Source of the DNA: Neostapfia colusana
Lineage: Eukaryota; Streptophyta; Magnoliopsida; Poales; Poaceae
Length of the DNA stretch: 64,000 nucleotides
Assembly: GCA_030760725.1 (NCBI GenBank)
Contig: JASWHV010000011.1
Coordinates: 85,351,765 to 85,415,764, forward strand
Reading direction: 5' to 3'
This document shows, in pieces, positions 1 through 10,967 of this stretch; the first letter of the stretch is position 1, and each line of letters opens with the position of its first letter. Position numbers and translations under genes: made by a program. The notes below the pieces were generated by a model. It made no database searches, had not been told where the DNA came from, and worked only from the letters and a program-made list of their open reading frames with translations.

Positions 1-176
1 AGGGGGAGGTCCGGCTTCTGTATGCCACATGGCGGGCCCGGAGCTCTCCTCTGAGGAGAGGGAGGTCCGGCCCCGCCAGACGCGTGGCGCCTTCGGAGCT
101 CTCCCTGCGGAGAAGGGCGAGTACCTTAGGCATTTTACCCTGTGCGCGGGGGTACCCCATATCTCAGGTACCGACA
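1..176 (-). mobile_element. Tat-lineage LTR, right end only (T1)
   Basis: The first 176 bases match the last part of the other minus-sense Tat LTRs here, including the CTCCTCTGAGGAGAG palindrome, a GACGCGTGGC unit and the closing TACCGACA. The next bases fall inside the gag gene of A4, so this LTR (solo or part of a full element) inserted into that gag. The expected 5-bp target duplication would be CGCTG (177-181), but its partner lies left of the window. Confidence 0.85.
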
Positions 177-1789
177 CGCTGAGACTCCTGGATCTCCTCT
201 GGGTGGTCGATGTTGTCTGGAACATCCACCCCCTGCTCGTCTTCCTTTGGACGGAAGGGCAGGGCACCAGCCCGCTGCCGCTTCCCCTTGCGGAAGCGCT
301 CTGCGAGCCTTCGGATCTCCCGACACTCGGCAGCAGTGTGGCGACAGCTGCCATGCACGGGGCACATGTTGTCCTGGCTATCTTCCGGGGTCGGTGACTT
401 TCGCTGCCTCTTGTCAGGGCACGGCCCCCGAGCCCCACTGAGCGCCGCTGCAGTGACGACTGGGGTCGCGGCCGGCGGTATTATCTTGCTTCTGCCTCGG
501 CTCTTGGTCTTCCTGCTGCCTCCATAGGGAGTAGGACCAGATCCGGGCAGCCCTCCTGACTCGGAGGATGGCTGTGAGTGCCAGTTCCGTCCTTCGGCTG
601 CTCTGGCGCACTTGTCCGCCAAGCTGAAGAGCTCCGAGGCATCGCGGACCTCCCTGGTCGCGAGTTTCTCAAGCATCTTCTTGTCTCGGACGCCTTGCCG
701 GAACGCCACCACCACAGAAGCATTTTGAATGTGTGGGATGGTGTTCCGTACTTGGGAGAACCGCTGGATGAAAGAACGCAGCGACTCCCCAGGTTGTTGT
801 TGGATGGCTTGGAGGTCGAGCTCCGTGCCAGGCCGGGTGTAGGAACTGCCGAAATTGGCTATGAACTGTCGGCAAAGCTCTCCCCAGGAAGTTACGGAAC
901 CCTGGGGGAGGTTCATGAGCCAAGACCGAGCTGGGCCAGTCAAGGCGACAGGGAAGTAATTGGCCATGACGGCTTCATTCCCTCCTGCGGCAAGTACGGC
1001 GGTGGAGTAGATCTGGAGGAATTCCGCCGGGTTGATGCTGCCGTCGTACTTCTCGGGCAGGAGCGGCCGAAACTTGCGCGGCCACTTTGCGAAGCGAAGG
1101 TGGGGCGCAAGGGCCGCACACCCTGCTTCTGTCGCCGCAGGTTCTGATGCCGCGAACGCTTGGTTCGCACTGAGCACCGCGTGCCCCGGCATGGGCAAGG
1201 CTGCACCATAGGCCGGGGGCGCCATATGCAGGACATATGACTGTGGCATATTCTGCACGGCACAGGCCTGGGGCAGAGATCGCGTGGCGAAGGTCTGCTC
1301 TTCAGGCTTGGTCGAGGCCGACGTCATGCTGTCGTCCGCCTCTTGGTGGCAACGCCTTTCTCGGCGCCGCTCGAGGTATACCCGGGAATCTTGACCCAGG
1401 TGACACCGTTCCAGCTCTGCCCTCAGATCTGTTGATTGGGGGCTGGTAGAGCTGGAGTCTGCCGTCTGCTTGCCATCCAATGGTGCGCGCATCAGCGACA
1501 CGACCAATTGGCCAGAGCGTCGTCCCCGCCGAGGTCGAGGGTTTGCGGCGGCGACGACGAGACGGTCTACCTCGTGGATCCACTGCCGGGTCGCTGCCTG
1601 AGGCACGTCCCCAGCGGGCGGATTGTACAGTAGCGCTCTCGCCGCAGCTAACGCACCCCCACTGGGCACGCCCAGCGCTACTGGAGACTTGAAGCTGGTT
1701 GGAGCCTGCATTGCCGGTGTCGGCGCTGCCAGAGCCGGTTGCTGGTTCCCAGCTCGTACCGGCACGCTCCGTCCCGAGTGTGTCGACAT
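177..1789 (-). pseudogene. gag: Gag of A4, cut by LTR T1
   Basis: Encodes the retrotransposon Gag, which forms the cytoplasmic particle. The reading frame is open for about 535 codons. It has a low-complexity Pro/Ala/Gln N-terminal part, then the Retrotrans_gag core (FRPLLPEKYDGS, then GPARSWLMNLPQGS and RSFIQRFSQVRNT), a basic stretch and a zinc-binding motif of the form CX2HX4HX4C (CPVHGSCRHTAAEC), usual for Tat-lineage Gag. The ATG used by the sister copies (start of MTKLPSA) is changed to ACG here and the first 20 or so codons are frameshifted, so 1789 is only the first remaining in-frame Met. The 3' end is lost to the LTR at 176/177. Not functional as it stands. Confidence 0.85.
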
Positions 1790-1898
1790 GTACTCCCCCC
1801 TGGTCGCGGTCTGCCCCAGAGGCGAGGGGGGAGAGTTCGCCGCTGAAGGAAGCTTGGTCGTCTTCGTCGGCGGAAACTCGTCGCGCTAGGGGAAAAGC

Positions 1899-1916
1899 CC
1901 CCTACCTGGCGCGCCA
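1899..1916 (-). other. Primer binding site of A4
   Basis: Sense reading TGGCGCGCCAGGTAGGGG, two bases after the 5' LTR end. The same 18 bases occupy this place in A1, A2, N1 and N2, which supports it as the tRNA primer site. I did not identify the matching tRNA. Confidence 0.7.
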
Positions 1917-1918
1917 AA

Positions 1919-3015
1919 TGTCGAAGTGTTCAGCCGACACTTCCCCCGGGCCTGCACTGGGCAGCCCGTGGAGGTTCTTTTTTCGGTCGGGCTAGTCTCT
2001 AGCGGAGAGCTTGCGCAGATGGACGAGTTAGTGAGAGCTTGACACGGTGAGTTTTACGTGGTTCAGGCCGCCGGAGCGTAAAACCCTACGTCCACGGCGA
2101 GCTATGGAGCTCGCTGTATTTCTTGCTGCTCGGGGCCGGAGGCCTGAGCTTGGGGGTGAGTTACAGCTTGTGAGTGTATGGCTAGCGTATGAGTTGCAAA
2201 GTGCGAACCCTTGCTATCGACGCCTACCCGAGCATTTTATAGTCCAAGACTCAGGCGGCTTACAAGGGGAGCCGGGACCCGACAGGTGGTCCCGGGAAGA
2301 TTGTCTATTATCTACCGTATCTGCAGTTATGCCGGTAGTTGTCTCTGGTCGAAGGCTTCTGAGTCTTCATCTTGCCGCCCTGCCCATGCCGCATGCTAGA
2401 CGTAGTGGTTGATGACGGCACAGGCGGCATGGGATGTCTTGTCGCGGTGTTTATTGGCTAGCAGGTTCTGACACCGCGCGCCAGTCTGTGATGCGACTGG
2501 GCGCAACGGCACCTGACAGACGCGTGCTCCTCGTCTCCGCGTCTTGGGAAGACGCGGGCCTTGAATACCTTGTACGGTCAAGGTATGGGGCGCCTTTACG
2601 CTTGCTGCCTACCGCTCGGGGGCGGGCAGCACCGTTCTTCTGGCCACGTGGCGGGTCCGGAGCCCTTCTCTGAGGAGAGAAGGGTCCGGCCTGCGGGGCA
2701 CGTGGAGCCTCCGGACCTCTCCCCGTGGAGGGGGAGGCTCGGCTTCTGTTGGACACGCGGCGGGCCCGGAGCTCTTCTCTGAGGAGGGTGAGGTCCGGCC
2801 CCGCTGGACGCGTGGCGCCTTCGGACCTCTCTCCCGCGGAGGGGGAGATCCGGCTTCTGTATGCCACGTGGCGAGCCCGGAACTCTCCTCTGAGGAGAGG
2901 GAGGTCCGGCCCCGCCAGACGCGTGGCGCCTTCGGAGCTCTCCCTGCGGAGAAGGGCGAGTTCCTTAGGCATTTTCCCCTGTGCGCGGTGGTACCCCATA
3001 TCTCAGGTACCGACA
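1919..3015 (-). repeat. 5' LTR of A4 (1,097 bp)
   Basis: Bounded by TGTCGAAGTG and GGTACCGACA in + orientation, a TGTCG/CGACA terminal inverted repeat. In sense order the U3 carries six modules of about 55 bp, each with CACGTG or ACGCGTGG followed by CGGAGCTC (2646, 2700, 2755, 2809, 2862, 2918). Next come an ATACCTTG/CAAGGTAT hairpin region (one arm mutated here) and a TATA box (CTATAAAATG, 2234-2243). R and U5 end at CACTTCGACA. Confidence 0.9.
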
Positions 3016-3750
3016 ACTGCATTCCAGGACGAGGTGTCTGAGGACCCTCCGTAGATGACATGGAGCGCCTTCCCCAGTCAGGTGCTGCGATGCCAGTTGG
3101 TCACCTCTAGGAAAGGCCCGCGCTGTGCAAGGGGGGTCCAGGGTGCGAAGCCTGCTTTGCCTGGTTCCGACCCAAAGCGTGCGCGCCCTGCCCTTCGGAG
3201 GTCTAGGGGAGTACAACCTGCTTTGCCTGGTTCCGTACCGAAAGCCTGTGCACTCTGCCTCCCCGGCGTTGCGGTCTGGTACTAGGGGCCGGACGGTCGT
3301 TCCCTGACCTCGGAGGGAGCCGGACCCCCGGCGCCGGGCGCACAGAATTGCCCAAGCCCCGTATACCGGACCAGGACCGTAAGCCAAATAAGACTAGGAG
3401 ACTGGGAAGGTAGAGCCCCCGAGGAGAATTACGCTTCCTCTACTTGTGGCAGGACCTCCAGGCTTTAGCTGCGGGGACCGCACAAGGAAGGACTGGAGCT
3501 CCCGACGACTCCAACGCGAGACCGGAGCACCAGACTACTCCAAGGCAAGAACGGAGGAGCCGGACCTCGCACCCTCTGCAGGGGCGAGCTCCGAAGGCTC
3601 CACGTGTCCTACGGGGCTGGACCTCCCTCTCCTAAGATGAGAGCTCCGGGCCCGTCACGTGGCCAGCAGATCCGGACCTCCCCGTCCTCACGATGCGAGC
3701 TCCGAAGATCCCTTGGGCCCTTAACGCAACAGGGACCCGAGGAAGGTGTC
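3016..3750 (+). other. A3 spacer between pol and antisense gene
   Basis: No coding region recognised. It contains a direct repeat of a CCTGCTTTGCCTGGTTCC motif about 66 bp apart (3151 and 3217). A stretch (3300-3430) resembles, in reverse orientation, the spacers of N1 and A2. Two CACGTG-type modules lie at about 3590-3700, like those in the LTR U3. The spacer continues at 4849-5028 after S1. Confidence 0.65.
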
Positions 3751-4848
3751 TGTCGAAGTGTGCGATCGACACTTCCCCCGGGCCTGCACTGGGCAGCCCG
3801 CGGAGGTTCTTTTTTCGGCGGGGCTAGTCTCCTAGCGGAAAGCTTGCGCGGATGGAAGAGTTAGCGAGAGCTTGACACGGCGAGTTTTACGTGATTCAGG
3901 CCGCCGGAGCGTAAAACCCTACGTCCACGGCGAGCTATGGAGCTCGCTGCATTGCTTGCTGCTCAGGGCTGGAGGCCTGAGCTTGGGGGTGAGTTACAGC
4001 TTGAGAATGTATGGCTAGCGTATGAGTTGCAAAGTGCGAACCCCTGCTATCAACGCCTGCCCGAACCTTTTATAGTCCAAGACTCGGGCGGCTTACAAGG
4101 GGAGCCGGGACCCGACAGGTGGTCCCGGGAAGATTGTTTGTTATCTACCGTATCTGTAGTTATGCCGGTCGTTGCCTCTGGTCGAAGGCTTCTGAGTCTT
4201 CATCTTGCCGCCCTGCCCATGCCGCATGCTAGTCGTAGTGGTTGATGACGGCGCAGGCGGCATGGGATGTCTTGTCGCGGCGTTTATTAGCTGGCAGGTC
4301 CTGACACCGCGCGCCAGTCTGTGATGCGACTGGGCGCAACGGCACCTGACAGACGCGTGCTCCACGTTTCCGCGTCTTGGGAAGACGCGGGCCTTGAATA
4401 CCTTGTACGGGCAAGGTGTGGGGCGCCTTTACGCCCGCCGCCTACCGCTCGGGGGCAGGCAGCACCGGTCTTCTGGCCACGTGGCGGGTCCGGAGCCCTT
4501 CTCTGAGGTGAGAAGGGTCCGGCCTGCGGGGCACGTGGAGCCTCCGTACCTCTCCCCGCGGAGGGGGAGGTCCAGCCTCTGTATGCCACGTGGCGTGCCC
4601 GGAGCTCTCCTCTGCGGAGAGGGAGGTCCGGCCCCGCTGGACGCGTGGCGTCTTCGGACCTCTCTCCCGCGGAGGGGGAGGTCCGGCTTCTGTATGCCAC
4701 GTGGCGGGCCCGGAGTTCTCCTCTGAGGAGAGGGAGGTCCGGCCCCGCCGGACGCGTGGCGCCTTCGGAGCTCTCCCTGCGGAGAAGGGCGAGTACCTTA
4801 GGCATTTTACCCTGTGCGCAGGGGTACCCCATATCTCAGGTACCGACA
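3751..4848 (-). mobile_element. Solo Tat LTR S1 (1,098 bp) with TSD GTGTC
   Basis: A complete LTR (TGTCGAAGTG to TACCGACA) flanked by GTGTC at 3746-3750 and 4849-4853. With the LTR and one GTGTC removed, the flanks rejoin to a sequence matching, in reverse complement, the A1 spacer at about 32701-32730. There is no internal sequence, so it is a solo LTR formed by recombination between the two LTRs of a former element. The TATA box is on the minus strand near 4064-4072. Confidence 0.93.
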
Positions 4849-5028
4849 GTGTCTGTGCAAGATTTCAAGATCGGTGAAGACCTCCGAGGTCCTTGCGGAG
4901 CTAAGGACTCGGGCAGGCAAAGCCAAGAAGGAGATAAACGCAGACACAACAATCAAGAGTCTATTGATTCAAGGCTCCATGAGCTGGACTACAGACTCAA
5001 CAAAAGCGAAAAAGAAAAGGAACAAGCC

Positions 5029-6975
5029 CTAGGAGTCCCCAGTCTCACGCCGGAACCTAGAGGCCACGAGGGTGGCCACATCCCTGACTTCAGCCCTGGC
5101 GACTTCCTCCCGCTCCGCGACGGGGCCCTGCCTCACCGGCTCCAGAGAAAGGGAGGGATCCCGGCTCCGGAAGCATGCCAGCACGTGTGTGGCAACCTCC
5201 TTTGCCAAACCCCATCCCTCCGCCTCGAGCTCGCCAGTGATCACCACTTCGAGCCCGCCCAGTTTGGCGCTGATGGACTCGAGCGCCGGGATCGCCTCGG
5301 CCACCTTCTGCCCCGGAGCCTCTGTCCTCACCGGGCTGAAGCCGAGGGGAACCAGGGCGGACCCTGCCTGGTCGACAAAGCTCCAGACCGCACGGGCCTC
5401 GACGGGCCGTGAAGCCTGGAACTCCTCCATCTCTTGGCGGATTGCCAGCAGGGCGTCAGGACCTTCCTCGGAGAACTTCTTCTCCATAGCCGCCAGAGAA
5501 CCTTCCCGAAGCTGGAGACCCTGGGCGAGCCGCTCGAACTCCGATGCCCGGAAGTCGGCTGCCAGCTCCCAGTCCAGCACTGCCTGGCGCTCCCGGGAGA
5601 CCTGCTCCTCCCTCGCGGCCAGAGCGGCCTCCTGAGTCTCCAGCTCCTTAGCTAGGGCCCTCAGGTCGCCCTCGCCAGCCACCAGCTGTGCGGCGACCTT
5701 CTTCGCCTCAGCCGCCAAGGCGCGCTCCCGGTCCACGACGAGGCGCTCGCGGCGCACCATCTTCAGCCGCAGCTCCTCCAGGGCAGAGGAGTGCGCCTCG
5801 GCCTTGGCATAAGCCTCGCGAGTCTCCTGGTGGAGCCACCGGGTTTTGGAGTCCAGGCGGTCGACGGCCCTCTTCTTAGCGTCGAGGAGCACCTCTATGG
5901 CATCAACCTTCGCCCGCCTCGAGTTGAGCTTCGCCCTGACCTTCTAAGTCCGCTGCCTCAAGAGGTGCCTCCAGCTGAGAAGGCAATCCCTCTCCCCTGC
6001 CTGTGCCTCCCGCTCATGCTCAAGCGCGGCCAGGACCTGCCGGACGCTCGTCTGAGCAAAGTCCAAGGCATCCACCAGGGGCAGCGGGGCGGCAGAGGCC
6101 GAAGCCACACCCCTGACTTCCTCCATCACATCGTCCTCAGAAGGAGACGATGGCGCCGCAGCGTCCACAGGGACCGCGATAAGGTGCTGATCTGGAGAAA
6201 CAGGCGCCGGAGCAGGGCCGCTTTCGACGTGCCCCTGCTCGCTGCCTGCCGGAGGGCCAGCAGCCGCTCCCACCACCTCCTCAGCACCGGAGGGCTGGGC
6301 GCCGCCAGTCGGCCCCGCTGAGCCCTCGGCAGTTGCTGGCTCCTGAGTTGGCAACGGAGGACGGGCGGGAGCTACCGCCGCTGTCACAGGAGTTGTTCCA
6401 GCCGACACAAATGAGTCCTGCGCTGGCCTAGGGGCCGGCGAAGCCACTGCAGCTTCCGGACGCTGCGGCGTGGATCCTACGCCAGCCGGAGATGACCGGG
6501 GAACAGACTCGCCCCCGGTAGCCGATGAATCCCGAGGGACGCGGACGCTACAACAGGCACGGAGCCCCAGCTTTCGAACTGGGGTAGAGCCGCCGGAGCC
6601 TGCCGCCGGGGCGTGTGTTGGTAGGGGTGCCTGAGCCCTGGGCACACCCCCGGGCATTGCCGCACCGGCATCCCCCCTCAAAGCTCCACCGCCTGAAGAA
6701 GGAGGGCGGGGTGCCTGGGGCCCCTCGGACCACCGCTGTCCGAGGGGAGTCTCGTCGGAATGGAAGGCTCGAGACCTCTTGGGGCCGCCATCCGACGAAC
6801 TAACGCCTCCAGAAGGAGGATGCGAAGATATCCCGGTCCCCTGGCTTGGTGCGAACGACGCCGTCGGAGGGGACCGGGCGCGTTTCTTCTTTGGCAGGCC
6901 AGAGGCCGGCTCCCTGCCCCTCCCCTTGTCGGCGGTCCGAGCTCCGTCAGCCTTCGGAGGCAGGATGGAAGCCAT
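5029..6975 (-). pseudogene. Antisense gene of A3, N-terminal domain deleted
   Basis: Runs against the element's sense direction, between pol and the 3' LTR, the position of the antisense ORF known from Tat-lineage elements such as RIRE2 and Grande. It starts with MASILPP and goes straight into a basic, Ser/Pro-rich region (KGRGREP, KKKRARSPP). A variable Pro/Ala region follows, then a long Ala/Glu/Arg coiled coil and a conserved C-terminal block (WSFVDQAGSALVPLGFSPVRT, then EVATHVLA and SRFRRETGDS). Compared with the A1 copy, roughly 330 residues including the whole Transposase_28-like domain are missing near the N-terminus. One in-frame TAG lies at 5944-5946; the same frame continues behind it. 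There is no intron at the place where A1 has one. Confidence 0.75.
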
Positions 6976-7083
6976 GGCCAACAGAAGGTCAAGAACTTGG
7001 AAGACAAGGGCGCAAGAACTCAGAGAACAAGGAAGATTCAAGCTCGGGGAAGTGCGAAGGGAAGCCTGTGGCAGATAAGATCC

Positions 7084-7092
7084 CCTTTTATA
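7084..7092 (-). promoter_or_regulatory. TATA box of the A3 antisense gene
   Basis: TATAAAAGG on the minus strand, about 110 bp upstream of the ATG at 6975. A similar box sits at the same distance in A1 (29573-29582), and A2 has CCTTATAAGG about 50 bp upstream. The gene thus appears to have its own promoter rather than using the LTR. Inferred from position and motif only. Confidence 0.55.
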
Positions 7093-7476
7093 CTTCCCAT
7101 ACTTGATTCAAATTGATTGGAAACTCTTTGAATGCACTGCTTGGACAACCACTTCAGCTCCAAGACAAAGCATCAATGACAAGTGGACCCGAGCCGTCCA
7201 ACAGAAGCGGTGGGCCAAGAAGTCAGTCTCCCGAGAAGTCAATCCGGCGGGACGCTTCGGCGGTTCCAGAAAAGGCGCTGCGATGTGCAGAAGTGGCAGC
7301 CTTGGGAACCTCTGCAGTAAAAGAAGCCATCAAGCAGGGCTCACGCCCCCACGATCCCACGGTTGTTCATTCTCCAGCAACGGTCAAAGCAGGTCTTCGA
7401 GAAGGTGTGCGAAGTTGAAGAGACGGGGGTCCCACCTCGGGCTCGCTATCACCCCCAAGATGGGCCCGAGGGCCAC
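7093..7476 (+). other. A3 region upstream of the antisense gene and polypurine tract
   Basis: About 380 bp with no coding region. It matches in reverse complement the A1 stretch 29188-29572. The last bases, AGATGGGCCCGAGGGCCAC, abut the 3' LTR and are the expected place of the polypurine tract that primes plus-strand synthesis; it is G-rich rather than purely purine. Confidence 0.6.
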
Positions 7477-8685
7477 TATCGGTACCCTCAATATGGGGTA
7501 CCCCCGCGCACACGGGAAACTGCCTAAGGACCTCGCCCTTCTCCGCAGTGAGAGCTCCGAAGGCGCCATGTGTCCCGCGGGGCCGGACCTCCTTCTCCTC
7601 AGAGGAAAGCTCCGGGCCCGCCACGTGGCCAGCAGAGCCGGACCTCCCCCCTCTGTGGGGAGAGCTCCGAAGGCTCCACGTGTCCAGTGGGGCCGGACCT
7701 CCCTCTCCTCAGAGGTGAGCTCCAGGCCCGCCACGTGGCCAGCAGAGCCGGACCTCCCCCCTCCATGGGGAGAGCTCCAAAGGCTCCACATGTCCAGCGG
7801 GGCCGGACCTCCCTCTCCTCAGAGGAGAGCTCCGGGCCTGCCACGTGGCCAGCGGAGACGGACCTCCCCCCACCGCGGGGAGAGCTCCGAGGGCTCCACG
7901 TGTCCAGCGGGGCCGGACCACCCTCTCCTCAGAGGGGAGCTCCAGGCCTGCCACGTGGCCAGCAGAGCCGCGCTACCTGACCTGTGCGGTAGGCAGCAAG
8001 AGTAAAGACGCACCATACCTTGTCCGTACAAGGTATTCAAGACCCGAGCCTTCCCAAGATGCGGAGACACGGAGCATGCCTCTGTCAGGTGCCGTTGCGC
8101 CCAGTCACATCGCAGTGAAGACTGGCACGCCGCGTCAGAGGTTGTACGCCAATAAACACAGCGACAAGACATCCCATGCCGCCCCTGCCATCATCAACCA
8201 CTACGACTAGCTTGCGGCATGGGCAGGGCGGCAGAACAAAGACTCAGAAGCCTTCGCCAGAGACAACTACCGGCGTAACTGCAATATACGGTAGATGGCA
8301 GGCAATCTCCCCGAGACCACCTGTCGGGTCCCGGGCCCACCTTGTAAGCCGCCCGAACCTTGGACTATAAAAGGCTCGGGTAGGCGACGTTAGCAAGGGT
8401 TCGTCTCCTTGCACCCTTACTCTCTAGCATTCTAGCACTCAACTCATCCTCAAGCTCAGAACCCCGGTTCTGAGCACCAAGCAATACAACGAGCATCTCT
8501 GCTCACCGTGGACGTAGGGTTTTATGCTCCGGCGGCCTGAACGACGTAAAAATCTCTGTGTCAAGCTTCCCCTTCCATCGTCCCTAATGCGTAAGCTCTC
8601 CGTCAGTGACTAGCCCCTCCGAAAAAGAACCTCCACGGGCTGCCCAGAGCAGGCCCGGGGGAAGTGTCGACAACACACTTCGACA
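7477..8685 (+). repeat. 3' LTR of A3 (1,209 bp)
   Basis: Starts TATCGGTACC (second base changed from the family's TGTCGG) and ends CACTTCGACA. U3 has about seven CACGTG modules (7621-7970), more than most copies, which explains the extra length. A perfect hairpin ATACCTTG/CAAGGTAT lies at 8015-8036 and a TATA box, CTATAAAAG, at 8364-8372. Confidence 0.9.
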
Positions 8686-8699
8686 AGCGCTTTGGGCAC

Positions 8700-9795
8700 T
8701 GTCGAAGTGTTCAGTCGACACTTCCCCCGGGCCTGCACTGGGCAGCCTGCGGAGGTTCTTTTTTCGGTGGGGCTAGTCTCTAGCGGAGAGCTTGCGCAGA
8801 TGGACGAGTTAGTAAGAGCTTGACACGGCGAGTTTTACGTGGTTCAGGCCGCCGGAGCGTGAAACCCTACGTCCACGGCGAGCTATGGAGCTCGCTGTAT
8901 TGCTTGCTGCTCAGGACCGGAGGCCTGAGCTCGGAGGTGAGTTACAGCTTGAGAGTGTATGACTAGCGTATGAGTTGCAAAGTGCGAACCCTTGCTATCG
9001 ACGCCTACCCGAGCCTTTTATAGTCCAAGGCTCGGGCAGCTTACAAGGGGGGCCGGGACCCGACAGGTGGTCCCGGGAAGATTGTCTATCATCTACCGTA
9101 TCTGCAGTTATGCCGGTAGTTGCCTCTGGTCGAAGGCTTCTGAGTCTTCATCTTGCCGCCCTGCCCATGCTGCATGCTAGTCGTAGTGGTTGATGACGGC
9201 GCAGGCGGCATTGGATGTCTTGTCGCGGTGTTTATTGGCTGGCAGGTTCTGACACCGCGCGCCAGTCTGTGATGCGACTGGGCGCAACGGCACCTGACAG
9301 AAGCGTGCTCCGCGTCTCCGCGTCTCGGGAAGACGTGGGCCTTGAATACCTTGTACGGGCAAGGTATGGGGCGTCTTTACGCCCGCTGCCTATCACTCGG
9401 GGGCAGGCAGCGCCGTTCTGCTGCCACGTGGCGGGCCCGGAGCCCTTCTCAGAGGAGAGGAGGGCCCGTTCCGTGGGGCACGTGGAGCCTCTGGACCTCT
9501 CCCCGCGGAGGGGGAGGCTCGGCTCCTGTTGGCCACGTGGCGGGCCCGGAGCTCTCCTCTGAGGAGAGGGGGGCCCGGTCCCGCTGGACGCGTGGCGCCT
9601 TCGGACCTCTCTCCCGCGGAGGGCGAGGTCCGGCTTCTGTATGCCACGTGGCGGGCCCGGAGCTCTCCTCTGAGGAGAGGGAGGTCCGGCCCCGCCGGAC
9701 GCGTGGCGCCTTCGGAGCTCTCCCTGCGGAGAAGGGCGAGACCCTTAGGCATTTTCCCCTGTGCGTGGGGGTACCCCATATCGCGGGTACCGACA
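8700..9795 (-). repeat. 3' LTR of N1 (1,096 bp)
   Basis: TGTCGAAGTG to GGGTACCGACA. TATA box on the minus strand at about 9015-9023. CACGTG modules at 9425-9720. An 11-bp inverted-repeat region TACCTTGTACGGGCAAGGTA spans 9348-9367. Followed on the right by the purine tract, so this is the 3' copy of a minus-sense element. Confidence 0.92.
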
Positions 9796-9925
9796 GTGGC
9801 CCCCGGGCTCACCTCGGGGGAGGTAACGAGCCCGAGGTGAGGCCTTCTCCTACCCGTGCACTTTCTTGTCTTGAGTACTCCCTGAGCTGGCAGGGTCTTG
9901 ACGGCTTCGGAGTTCAGCCTCTTAG
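9796..9925 (-). other. N1 polypurine tract and 3' untranslated end
   Basis: Sense reading ends CCCGGGGGCCAC directly before the 3' LTR, as in A1, A2, N2 and N3. No coding region. Confidence 0.6.
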
Positions 9926-10490
9926 GAGAGGGTGAAGCCTGGCATCGGAGCTCGGCCCGGCTGTGGGGGCGGAGGTCCGGAAGTCATCGGAGCACAGGCC
10001 CATGATGGGCGTGAGGTCCGGCATCAGGGCTCGCCTCTGAAAGGAGGGCAAGGGCTGGCATCGGAGCTCGGCCCAGCTGCGGGGGCGGAGGTCCGGAAGT
10101 CGTCGGAGCTCAGGCCAGCGAGGGGCGTGAGGTCCGGAGGTCATCAGAGCTCAGGCCAGCGAAGTGCGTGAGGTCCGGCATCAGCGCTCGCCTCTGAAAG
10201 GAGGGCGAGGGCTGGCCTCGGAACTTGGCCCAGCCGTGGGGGCGAAGGTTTGGAAGTCATCGGAGCTCAGGAAAGCGAAGGGCGTGAGGTCCGACATCAG
10301 CGTTCGCCTCTGAAAGGAGGGCGAGGGCTGGCCTTGGAGCTCGGCCTGGCTGTGGAGGCGGAGTCCGGAAATCATCGGAGCTCAGGCCAACGAAGGGCGT
10401 GAGGTCCGGCATCAGCGCTCGCCTCTGAAAGGAGGGCGAGGGCTGACCTCGGAGCTCGGCCCAGCTGTGTGGGGCGGAGTCCGGCACTGC
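9926..10490 (-). repeat. 115-bp tandem array of N1
   Basis: About five imperfect copies of a unit of about 115 bp. Landmarks on the + strand are GGAGGTCCGGAAGTCATCGG, the pair GAGCTCGGCC and TGTGGGGGCGGAG, and GCGAGGGCTGGC. The same array stands at the same place in N2 (56491-57075) and N3 (46441-46975). I did not see it in A1-A3, so it marks the non-autonomous lineage. Confidence 0.85.
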
Positions 10491-10967
10491 TCAGTGGTCC
10501 CCCTTTCATGTCCCTTAGTCTCATTTGGCATACTGTCCTAGGCCGGAATACGGGGCTTGGGTAATCCAATGCACTTGGTCCCGGAGGTCTGGCCCCAGCC
10601 CCAGTCAGGGTGTAACCGTCCGGCCACCTGGTACTCAGACCGTAGCGCTGGGGGGCAGAGTGCGCATGCTTTGGGTGCAAGACCGGGCAAAGCAAGGCTC
10701 CTGACCCCCCGGTCTAGCATAGGTCTTTTCTCGGAGGAGACCAACTGGCGGTACAGTACCCTCACAGGGGGAGATCCAAAAGGCCACCGGGCCTTTGGCA
10801 GGTACCCCAAGCACTACCGTTTTCGGCAGGACGGCAAATATCGACTATGCATGAGAGCAGGAAAGAGGAACCAAGTGTACAATGGACGCACACTTTCTAT
10901 AGCGTGGGGAGGGGTTCATATAAATTAATGGGTAATTTAAATGAACACCTAAGTAAGCATGGTGAAC
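10491..10967 (-). other. N1 spacer with an antisense 123-codon ORF
   Basis: Spacer shared with N2 and N3. On the + strand a frame of 123 codons (10557-10928; begins MGNPMHLVPEVW, ends GGVHIN) is open in N1 and in the equivalent place of N2 (123 codons). It has no recognisable domain, and amino-acid changes between the copies are frequent, so it may be open by chance. An AT-rich stretch (10917-10945) separates it from the integrase remnant. Confidence 0.5.

Larger units (their letters stand above)
177..3015 (-). mobile_element. Tat-lineage Ty3/gypsy element A4, partial (5' LTR, PBS, gag)
   Basis: On the minus strand this reads 5' LTR (3015-1919), primer binding site and then gag, and is broken at 177 by another LTR. 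Protease and pol would lie left of the window. The right flank at 3016 (ACTGC) is internal sequence of A3, so A4 inserted into A3. Its LTR is the type shared with N1-N3 and A2 (CCTGCACTGGGCAG near the start in + orientation), not the A1/A3 type. Confidence 0.85.
3016..8685 (+). mobile_element. Tat-lineage element A3, 3' half (spacer, antisense gene, PPT, 3' LTR)
   Basis: Plus-sense 3' part of a Tat element. Left to right it has the spacer after integrase, an antisense gene on the minus strand, a purine tract and a 3' LTR ending at 8685. It is broken on the left by A4 and interrupted by S1. Immediately right of 8685 is copia coding sequence (the RFGH region of the GAG-pre-integrase domain), so A3 inserted into C1; the expected right target duplication is AGCGC (8686-8690). 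Its LTR variant (AGCAGGCCCGGG close to the end) is closest to A1. Confidence 0.85.

Noticed and set aside
2451..2999. Pro/Arg-rich frames of 140-180 codons repeated in most Tat LTRs
   Set aside because: They come from the CACGTG-module array and occur on both strands in every LTR copy; low-complexity translation with no domain.
4645..5412. 255-codon + strand frame across S1 and the A3 antisense gene
   Set aside because: It crosses the solo LTR boundary and runs opposite to the recognised coiled-coil frame, so it is a shadow.
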